From NCBI GenBank assembly GCA_903902945.1, contig CAIUWU010000133.1, forward strand, positions 1 to 7,877: a DNA stretch of 7,877 nucleotides, written 5' to 3'. Origin of the DNA: an uncultured Pseudomonadota bacterium (GTDB lineage Bacteria > Pseudomonadota > Gammaproteobacteria > Methylococcales > Methylomonadaceae). This document shows positions 1 to 4,744 of the stretch, piece after piece. Below the pieces are notes generated by a model. The model worked only from the letters and a program-made list of their open reading frames with translations. It ran no database searches and was not told where the DNA came from. The translations under genes and the position numbers were made by a program. The stretch's first letter is position 1. Each line of letters starts with the position of its first letter.

Positions 1-132
1 CTGATTGATCTCAGCGGCAGCCTGACGGTTTGTAATCTGAATCCATCGGTTTTAACCGTGTTCGAAATTACCGGGTTCAGCAAAATCATCAGCCACTATT
101 CTTCGCTGGAAGATACCCTTTTGCATCTGTAA
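1..132 (+). CDS. STAS-domain protein, C-terminal end (anti-sigma factor antagonist type), partial
   Basis: The first frame is open from the left edge to a TAA at 130-132 and gives 43 residues; the start lies outside the window. The pattern LxLxNLNPSVLTVFEITGF, then a short helix ending SSLEDTLLHL, is the usual last strand and helix of STAS domains (SpoIIAA/RsbV family), where a conserved 'vFeitGf' segment precedes the final helix. Such proteins bind or release an anti-sigma ATPase depending on phosphorylation of a Ser/Thr. That residue would lie upstream and cannot be seen, so activity and true partner are unknown. An RsbW-like ATPase lies about 1.2 kb away on the opposite strand (1323-1814), which supports a partner-switching role by context. 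It could also be the tail of a larger protein carrying a STAS domain. Confidence 0.72.
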   Translation: MIDLSGSLTVCNLNPSVLTVFEITGFSKIISHYSSLEDTLLHL

Positions 133-152
133 GCGCGGCCTGCTCAACTGTT

Positions 153-962
153 ATGACGAACACGCTCTCAAAAAGCTTGCTGGCCGGCTTATTGATACTT
201 AGCAGCAGTCGGATTATTGCCGGACCTGTCGACAACTCGCTGATCAACACCTTTAAACACCTCAAACTGGTGGATTTATCGCATCCTCTGGCCAGCGATA
301 TTCCGCACTGGAGTGGTTTTCCGCCCGCTACGCGTAGCACCCTGTTCGATTACCAAAACAGTGGTTTCAAAGCTGAACAATATTGTCATGTCGGTCAATG
401 GGGTACCCATATTGATCCGCCCAGCCATTTCGTTGCTGGTTTACGCAACCTGGATCAGATTCCGCTGGAAGAAATGCTGTTGCCACTGGTGGTGATTGAT
501 GTTCATCAGCAGGTCGAACAAAATGCCGACTACACGCTGTCTGTTGCCGACATCAAACACTGGGAGCAACAGCACGGCCCGGTTCCCAAAGGCAGCTTTG
601 TAGCGATGCGTACCGACTGGTCAAAACGCTGGCCGGATCAGGCCAGTATGCAGAATCAGGATGCCAACGGCGTTAACCATTATCCCGGCTGGTCGCTCGA
701 AGCCTTGCGTTATCTGTATGAACAACGCGGCATCACCGCTTCCGGTCATGAAACCACCGATACCGATCCCGGCGTCTCGACGACGCAAGACGATTACTCG
801 CTGGAATTCTATATTCTCTCGCACAACCATTATCAGATTGAAATGCTGAATAATCTGGATCAGGTTCCGGAATCGGGAGCGCTGGTGATCGTCAGTTGGC
901 CGAATGTCGAACAGGGTAGCGGTTTTCCGGCTCGGGTGCTGGCACTGATCGACAGCCGTTAA
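153..962 (+). CDS. Secreted cyclase-family metal hydrolase (kynurenine formamidase/isatin hydrolase-like)
   Basis: The 269-residue product belongs to the cyclase family (Pfam Cyclase, PF04199), metal-dependent hydrolases that include kynurenine formamidase KynB and isatin hydrolase; the substrate here is unknown. Residues 1-24 look like a signal peptide (Lys7, a hydrophobic LLAGLLIL core, then RIIAG), so periplasmic location is inferred. The signature is QWGTHIDPPSHF at 82-93, with His86, Asp88 and His92. Further family-like blocks are TDWSKRW (154-160), HYPGWS (176-181), GHETTDTDPG (198-207) and QIEMLNNLDQVPESG (228-242). Compared with the family HxGTHxDxPxH motif the first His is Gln82, and counting back from the Glu ligand equivalent (Glu230) the usual C-terminal His position holds Glu218. 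From memory this may be normal for one subfamily. ATG at 153 has no clear ribosome binding site but gives the signal peptide and starts 20 bases after the STAS gene, so co-transcription is possible. Confidence 0.92.
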   Translation: MTNTLSKSLLAGLLILSSSRIIAGPVDNSLINTFKHLKLVDLSHPLASDIPHWSGFPPATRSTLFDYQNSGFKAEQYCHVGQWGTHIDPPSHFVAGLRNLDQIPLEEMLLPLVVIDVHQQVEQNADYTLSVADIKHWEQQHGPVPKGSFVAMRTDWSKRWPDQASMQNQDANGVNHYPGWSLEALRYLYEQRGITASGHETTDTDPGVSTTQDDYSLEFYILSHNHYQIEMLNNLDQVPESGALVIVSWPNVEQGSGFPARVLALIDSR

Positions 963-977
963 GGCGGCGATTGCTAT

Positions 978-994
978 CCGCTTAAGTCAAGCGG
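978..994 (+). terminator. Weak hairpin after the cyclase gene, possible terminator
   Basis: CCGCTT (978-983) and AAGCGG (989-994) form a 6-bp stem with a 5-base loop, 15 bases after the cyclase stop. Only three T residues follow, so intrinsic termination would be weak. The position between convergent genes is suitable; the short stem could also be chance. Confidence 0.22.
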
Positions 995-1130
995 TTTCAA
1001 TACTGACAGCCCCCCAGACCCGGGATCGTAATCACCACCGCCTGACAAACGGGGCGAAGCATTGATCATCACTCAAGCCGAATCCACTGACTGTTCAAAC
1101 TACCGAGTCAGTTACAGGCTGTGAGTCACG

Positions 1131-1152
1131 ATGCCGTCGGCATTAGGCCTAA
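1131..1152. repeat. Two abutting palindromes
   Basis: ATGCCGTCGGCAT (1131-1143) is a perfect inverted repeat around one central base, and TTAGGCCTAA (1143-1152) is a perfect 10-base palindrome sharing its first base with the end of the first. They lie in the gene-free stretch. They could be protein-binding sites or the remains of a larger repeat; no function is recognised. Confidence 0.4.
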
Positions 1153-1322
1153 GCAGTGCGGGTTTGCGCAGCCAGTTAATGATGGCCAAACTGCTGAAAG
1201 CAACCGAATGGTGCGGACTGCCTGGCGAATGTGGGCGGCAATCTGAAATCGGTATTTGATATGTTCGGCGTCATAGCTTAGTTAAAATTACCGATTCGCT
1301 GGCAGAGATCAGCTGATATTAG

Positions 1323-1814
1323 TCAGCGTTGCTGGCCAAAAGCCTTGCGCAACACGATCAGATTGCCGGTGCCGTCGTAATAAGCCTGACAATCGTCCAT
1401 GAATTGCTTGATCAGAAACACCCCCAGTCCGCCGACCGGCCGGTCCTCGACATCCAGGGCTAGGTTGGGTTGTGGCGCACTGGTAAAGGGATCAAAGCAG
1501 GGCGCATCGTCTTTGACCAGTATCAGCAATGCGCGTTCCACCTGTCTGATCTGAATATAAATGACATGATCAGCTTGATCTTTAAGGCCGTGATCAATGA
1601 CATTGATCACCAGCTCTTCCAGACATAAATTAATCTGAAAACTTAACTCGCTGTCTGCAATCAGTACCTGCATCACCGCCTCAGCCAGGGGCTCCAGGGC
1701 CTCGCTGGTCGCTGGTATGCAATAATCTAGCAATAATTTTGACCGGATTGGATCAATGCCGGCTGTTTGATAGTCCGAGTCCTGAAATCCGCCTGTGTGA
1801 GTTAAATCAGTCAT
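1323..1814 (-). CDS. RsbW-like anti-sigma regulatory factor, HATPase_c_2 domain
   Basis: This 163-residue cytoplasmic protein is an ATP-binding GHKL-fold regulator of the RsbW/SpoIIAB type. Known members sequester a sigma factor or another partner and phosphorylate a STAS antagonist. The N box is CLEELVINVIDHG (64-76; Glu66/Glu67 and Asn71). The G1 box is KDDAPCFDP (101-109), with Ala104 where Gly is common; DDA versions occur in this family. The G2 box is GGLGVFLIKQFMDD (128-141). The first ~30 residues are variable. The STAS protein ending at 132 is the obvious candidate partner, but no sigma factor is in the window, so the target is unknown. The ATG at 1814 has no strong ribosome binding site; a 16-codon ORF ends 4 bases before it, so translational coupling is possible. 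The length is slightly above the usual 130-160 residues. The gene is read toward the cyclase. Confidence 0.9.
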   Translation of the reverse strand: MTDLTHTGGFQDSDYQTAGIDPIRSKLLLDYCIPATSEALEPLAEAVMQVLIADSELSFQINLCLEELVINVIDHGLKDQADHVIYIQIRQVERALLILVKDDAPCFDPFTSAPQPNLALDVEDRPVGGLGVFLIKQFMDDCQAYYDGTGNLIVLRKAFGQQR

Positions 1815-1818
1815 AGTT

Positions 1819-1869
1819 TTAAACCTGAATCCTGTTTTGATTGTGCAACAGAGTCTTAATAAAACGCAT
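1819..1869 (-). other. Possible 16-codon leader ORF ahead of the anti-sigma gene
   Basis: Reading MRFIKTLLHNQNRIQV then TAA, it starts at 1869 and stops 4 bases before the anti-sigma ATG, in a different frame. AAGGA (1883-1879) sits 9 bases before its ATG, a better ribosome binding site than the one for the anti-sigma gene. The same bases overlap the best -10 candidate (TATAAG, 1886-1881), so the promoter and this ribosome site cannot both be real. It may be chance; no family is recognised. Confidence 0.22.
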
Positions 1870-1880
1870 AAAAAATCATC

Positions 1881-1908
1881 CTTATAAGATTAGCGAACTA
1901 AAAACAAA
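1881..1908 (-). promoter_or_regulatory. Candidate promoter for the anti-sigma gene
   Basis: On the minus strand, TATAAG (1886-1881) matches five of six bases of the sigma-70 -10 element. A poor -35 match lies upstream: TTGTTT (1907-1902, 15-base spacer) or TTTGTT (1908-1903, 16-base spacer). Transcription would begin near 1874, giving an untranslated leader of about 60 bases. The call rests mainly on the -10 element. Confidence 0.28.
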
Positions 1909-1933
1909 TTGCTGACTGTCGAACAAACCCTGG

Positions 1934-2088
1934 TTACTGAGCTTTAATTCGGGAATTACCCGCAAGGCCATTAATGACAAAGTTATGATCGGTGTCCATA
2001 ACCCTGCGGCCATCTGCTGCTTGGTAATTTGATTCAGCGTCTGGCAATCCGGCCCTACGCTGTCATCATCGGCATCACCTTTGCCGAT
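1934..2088 (-). pseudogene. Possible frameshifted remnant of a dockerin-like calcium-binding tail
   Basis: On the minus strand, one frame opens after a TGA at 2091-2089 and reads GKGDADDDSVGPDCQTLNQI followed by TKQQMAAG (2085-2002). A shift of frame near 2002 then gives VMDTDHNFVINGLAGNSR and IKAQ, ending at TAA 1936-1934. The second half resembles a dockerin type I calcium loop (D-x-D-x-N-x-x-I-N, followed by a hydrophobic helix ending in Ile), though the final loop Asp is Ala. The first half has the same logic, D-x-D-x-D then PDCQ and a helix, but its loop is about two residues short. Two such loops in tandem at a C-terminus is the dockerin layout. No start codon or upstream domain is visible, so if real this is only a decayed 3' end. 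Similarity was judged by eye. Confidence 0.25.
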
Positions 2089-2141
2089 TCAATTTAATCA
2101 CTACATCTCACTGAATTAAAAATAACCAAGCAATTTTTAGG

Positions 2142-2207
2142 CTAAGTTACCCACAATCCTTGTGGATAACCCTGTGACAAAACCGTGACAAGCGGCTCTA
2201 AGTTACC
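2142..2207. repeat. Short direct repeats around the DnaA-box pair
   Basis: CTAAGTTACC occurs at 2142-2151 and again at 2198-2207. Between them GTGACAA occurs twice (2174-2180 and 2185-2191) with an 11-base period, about one helical turn. GGCTAAG is also found at 2140-2146 and 2211-2217. The clustering suggests a protein-binding region upstream of exeA, although each repeat alone is short enough to be chance. Confidence 0.35.
2146..2170. promoter_or_regulatory. Inverted pair of DnaA-box-like sequences
   Basis: GTTACCCACAA (2146-2156), a 3-base spacer TCC, and TTGTGGATAAC (2160-2170) form an inverted repeat with one mismatch in 11 pairs. The right arm contains TTATCCACA on the minus strand, the consensus DnaA box; the left arm contains TTACCCACA, one base off. 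It could bind DnaA, or be a copy of a dispersed palindromic repeat. There is no AT-rich unwinding element array or dnaA/dnaN gene nearby, so it is not called an origin. Confidence 0.45.
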
Positions 2208-2221
2208 GATGGCTAAGGGTG

Positions 2222-2242
2222 ATTTTTAAATTGTATAAAAAT
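2222..2242. repeat. A/T-rich inverted repeat upstream of exeA
   Basis: ATTTTTA (2222-2228) and TAAAAAT (2236-2242) are perfect inverted arms with a 7-base spacer. The base composition makes chance formation fairly likely. TATAAA (2235-2240) inside it could be a -10 element, but no good -35 lies at the right distance. Confidence 0.25.
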
Positions 2243-2270
2243 TCGCCAGCATCGCCTCAAAAGACTTGTC

Positions 2271-2292
2271 ATCACAATCTATTGATAGTGAT
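2271..2292. promoter_or_regulatory. Operator-like imperfect palindrome upstream of exeA
   Basis: ATCACAAT (2271-2278) and ATAGTGAT (2285-2292) pair at seven of eight positions around a 6-base centre. The 22-base dyad resembles the site of a dimeric helix-turn-helix regulator and lies about 85 bases before the exeA start, just upstream of the candidate -10. The regulator is unknown. Confidence 0.3.
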
Positions 2293-2312
2293 TCGAAATT
2301 CTCAATCCTGGC

Positions 2313-2341
2313 TTTTTCGATCAGTCAGCATGCGTTAGAAT
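2313..2341 (+). promoter_or_regulatory. exeA: Candidate promoter for exeA-gspB
   Basis: TAGAAT (2336-2341) matches five of six bases of the -10 consensus and would place a transcription start about 30 bases before the TTG start codon. At 17 bases upstream the -35 position holds TTTTTC (2313-2318), a poor match, so the promoter would be weak or need an activator. Confidence 0.25.
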
Positions 2342-2376
2342 CTGAGCCAACTTTAGCTAATCACTGACAAACGCCT

Positions 2377-3951
2377 TTGTATCAACAATATTTTCACCTC
2401 AACGACTTACCCTTCTCCATATCGCCCGATCCCCGGTTTATGTATATGAGCGAACGCCATCAGGAAGGCTTGGCGCACTTGCTTTATGGCATGAACACCG
2501 GTGGCGGCTTCATCGCGCTAACCGGCGAAGTAGGTACAGGTAAGACCACGCTTTGTCATTGTTTATTGCAGCAATTACCTGACAACATCAATCTGGCCTA
2601 CATCCTCAATCCCAAGTTAAATGCCGTGGAGCTGTTGTCTACCATTTGTGACGAATTGGCAATAGAGTGTGAGCCGCAGCAAGACTCGTTGAAATACTGG
2701 GTTGACAAAATCAATCACTATTTACTGGCTACCAACGCGACTGGCAAGCGCACCGTTTTATTGATTGATGAAGCACAGAATTTGAGTTTGGAAGTACTTG
2801 AGCAATTAAGATTACTGACCAACCTCGAAACCAGTTACACCAAGTTGCTGCAGATCGTTTTGGTTGGCCAGCCAGAGTTGAAAGCCTTATTAGCCAGACA
2901 GGAGCTAAGGCAACTGAATCAGCGAATTACGGCACGCTATCATCTAAAGCCACTTAGCTATCAAGAAACCAGCGCTTATATACAGCATAGGCTGACAGTC
3001 TGTGATGGCGACCCTGAAATTTTTAAGCCGGCGATTATCAAAAAAATTTATCGGTATTCTTTGGGTATCCCCCGCTTGATCAACGTTCTCTGTGATCGTG
3101 CCTTGCTGGGTGCTTATGTGATTAATGCCAGAACCATAAGCCATAAAATACTCGATCAGGCTGCACAGGAAACTATTGGTATTCCAGTTGGCTATCGTCG
3201 CTCGATTGCTATCAAAGCAGTCGGAGTTGCCGGACTTATTATAATGGCTATTAGTTATTATCTGGCTAATCCCGCCTTAATCGATCATGCTTTTGATGTT
3301 AATCAGCCAGATATTCAAGCCACACCGCTCAATCCGGTCAATCAATGGCTACAACCTGCACCGACTTCATTTAATGCCTCATTGACCGAACTGCTGACGG
3401 TCTGGAAAAAAACAGTACCTATCGATAAAGAAGTCAATTGTAATTATGCGGCGACTATTGGTTTTAATTGTCTGCTTGGAAAAGCCAACTGGGAAGAATT
3501 AAAAAAACTTAACCGTCCTGCGGTTCTAGAGCTTAATTCTGAAAACGGCCAAAGACATTATGTGATTCTGGTCGGTTTTGATAAAGACCAGGTTATTGTT
3601 CAGGTTAATAATCGAGAGCAATTATTTCCGTTAGATACCATACAGCGCTTATGGGATGGTTATTATTTGTTACTTTGGCATCCATCCCGAGTAGGTATTA
3701 TCGAAATACACCCCAATCAAAGATCGAATGATATTGTCTGGCTTCGTAAGCAATTATCTGAAATCAGTAATATCCCGATAGAACCCTTATCGAATCCTCA
3801 GTTTTTTGATGAATTATTAAAACAAAAAATCATTAATTATCAGAGTCAGCATGACTTGACTCCGGATGGTATTGTTGGTGCCAAGACACTGATTTATATG
3901 CAAAATGAAAAAAGCAGTGCTGATTCGGTTTATTTGAAAATCATTAATTAA
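2377..3951 (+). CDS. exeA: ExeA/GspA-type AAA ATPase with C-terminal peptidoglycan-binding domain
   Basis: This 524-residue inner-membrane ATPase is of the ExeA (GspA) family. In Aeromonas, ExeA with ExeB helps the type II secretion secretin pass and assemble in the peptidoglycan. Domains: AAA ATPase at ~1-270, with Walker A GEVGTGKTT (50-58), Walker B LLIDEAQ (128-134), LVGQPEL (162-168) and sensor-2-like GIPRLIN (230-236); one membrane segment ~278-297; a periplasmic segment ~330-436 resembling the degenerate C39-like part of ExeA proteins, with Cys355 and Cys365 and the block LNRPAVLEL (378-386); and a PG_binding_1 domain ~449-508 (LTPDGIVGAKTL at 494-505). The start is TTG: an in-frame TGA at 2365-2367 leaves only CAA ACG CCT before it, and the conserved family N-terminus (FxLNDLPFSISPDPRF) begins at once. 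No Shine-Dalgarno is visible. gspB follows after 2 bases. Confidence 0.93.
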   Translation: MYQQYFHLNDLPFSISPDPRFMYMSERHQEGLAHLLYGMNTGGGFIALTGEVGTGKTTLCHCLLQQLPDNINLAYILNPKLNAVELLSTICDELAIECEPQQDSLKYWVDKINHYLLATNATGKRTVLLIDEAQNLSLEVLEQLRLLTNLETSYTKLLQIVLVGQPELKALLARQELRQLNQRITARYHLKPLSYQETSAYIQHRLTVCDGDPEIFKPAIIKKIYRYSLGIPRLINVLCDRALLGAYVINARTISHKILDQAAQETIGIPVGYRRSIAIKAVGVAGLIIMAISYYLANPALIDHAFDVNQPDIQATPLNPVNQWLQPAPTSFNASLTELLTVWKKTVPIDKEVNCNYAATIGFNCLLGKANWEELKKLNRPAVLELNSENGQRHYVILVGFDKDQVIVQVNNREQLFPLDTIQRLWDGYYLLLWHPSRVGIIEIHPNQRSNDIVWLRKQLSEISNIPIEPLSNPQFFDELLKQKIINYQSQHDLTPDGIVGAKTLIYMQNEKSSADSVYLKIIN

Positions 3952-3953
3952 TT

Positions 3954-4697
3954 ATGTCCTATATTCTTAACGCACTACGCAAGTCGGAACAGGAACGTCA
4001 GGCGCTCAAGCCGGATAATCTGTCTAATAGAGTAATGATTAATCAGCCATCAAAATCAGGTGGCAGCAGAAAATATATCCCGATATTAATCATCACCAAT
4101 ATCAGCCTTATTTTGTATTTTTTATTCGGCAATCAACTACGATTCGACCAGAAAATCGTTAATCAGTCCAGTCAATCCGGGGCTGAAATGCCGCAAAAGA
4201 CACTTCAGCAATCCGAGTCTCCATCGATTGCTCAAGCTTTGCAGACACTCGCCGAAACTGAAAGAGTTAAAGCGGAAGCCGAAAAACTCAAAATGCTTGC
4301 TGAAGCAGCAAAGATTGAACAAACTGCCACCAAGGAAAAAGTCCAGGCAGTATTGCCTGAGGAAACTGCGGTTCAAACTAGCAACAAAACGCCATTGAGC
4401 ATGGTTGATACTGAAGCAGAGCCAATATTGCCGCCGCCGATTGAAAAACCGACAGAGCCAATCAAGCAAAATGATTTGCCGTATTTCAATGATCTGGCCT
4501 TGGAAGATAAACCATTACTGCCGCGTTTAAATATTAATGTGCTGGCTTATAACCCTGATGTCAGCAAGCGTTTTGTAATAATTGATATGATCAAATATAC
4601 AGTCGGGCAGCGAATAAAAGACATGCTTGACTTAAAAGAGATACGTGAAGATTGTATTGTAGTTGCGTATAACAACCACCTATTTAAACTAAAATAG
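3954..4697 (+). CDS. gspB: GspB-type partner of the ExeA ATPase
   Basis: The 247-residue product has the layout of GspB/ExeB, the single-pass inner-membrane partner of ExeA. The short cytoplasmic start MSYILNALRKSEQERQ is the conserved opening of the family. A membrane segment follows at ~41-58 (YIPILIITNISLILYFLF). The periplasmic linker has an Ala/Glu/Lys-rich helix, likely a coiled coil (~92-130), and a Pro/Glu-rich stretch (~158-170, including LPPPIEKPTEP). The C-terminal GspB domain is ~192-247 (INVLAYNPDVSKRFVIID at 194-211, ending HLFKLK). The gene begins 2 bases after the exeA stop without a Shine-Dalgarno, so translational coupling is likely. It is A/T-rich like exeA. No secretin or other gsp gene is in the window, so the pair serves a system encoded elsewhere or another envelope complex. 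The family call rests mainly on the two conserved ends; the middle is variable. Confidence 0.88.
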   Translation: MSYILNALRKSEQERQALKPDNLSNRVMINQPSKSGGSRKYIPILIITNISLILYFLFGNQLRFDQKIVNQSSQSGAEMPQKTLQQSESPSIAQALQTLAETERVKAEAEKLKMLAEAAKIEQTATKEKVQAVLPEETAVQTSNKTPLSMVDTEAEPILPPPIEKPTEPIKQNDLPYFNDLALEDKPLLPRLNINVLAYNPDVSKRFVIIDMIKYTVGQRIKDMLDLKEIREDCIVVAYNNHLFKLK

Positions 4698-4744
4698 TCT
4701 ATTAATTTATATTTCAGGTTTTATCTGTTTATTGGCTTTTAATT

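Larger units (their letters stand above)
963..1322. other. 360-base stretch without a recognisable gene
   Basis: This lies between the converging cyclase and anti-sigma genes. All frames were read and no convincing gene was found. The longest plus-strand reading starts at the ATG at 1131 and runs 42 codons to a TGA, then continues in the same frame for 18 more codons to a second TGA before 1320. Parts of it (LRSQLMMAKLLKATEW) look protein-like but match no family I recognise, so it may be a decayed fragment. The stretch also holds a short hairpin near the cyclase stop and two adjacent palindromes, listed separately. Confidence 0.5.

Noticed and set aside
621..830. Minus-strand frame opposite the cyclase gene
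   Set aside because: Shadow of the well-supported cyclase coding sequence; no independent features.
2146..2170. Replication origin
   Set aside because: There is only one inverted pair of DnaA-like boxes, with no array, no AT-rich 13-mer region and no dnaA, dnaN, gidA or parA nearby.
4137..4469. 110-residue minus-strand frame opposite gspB
   Set aside because: Rich in Phe, Leu and Arg, as expected from the reverse of Lys/Glu/Gln-rich codons in the gspB linker; no domain and no ribosome site noted.
4698..4744. Terminator between gspB and acs
   Set aside because: The 47 bases are A/T-rich but contain no stem of useful length, so no termination signal can be supported.
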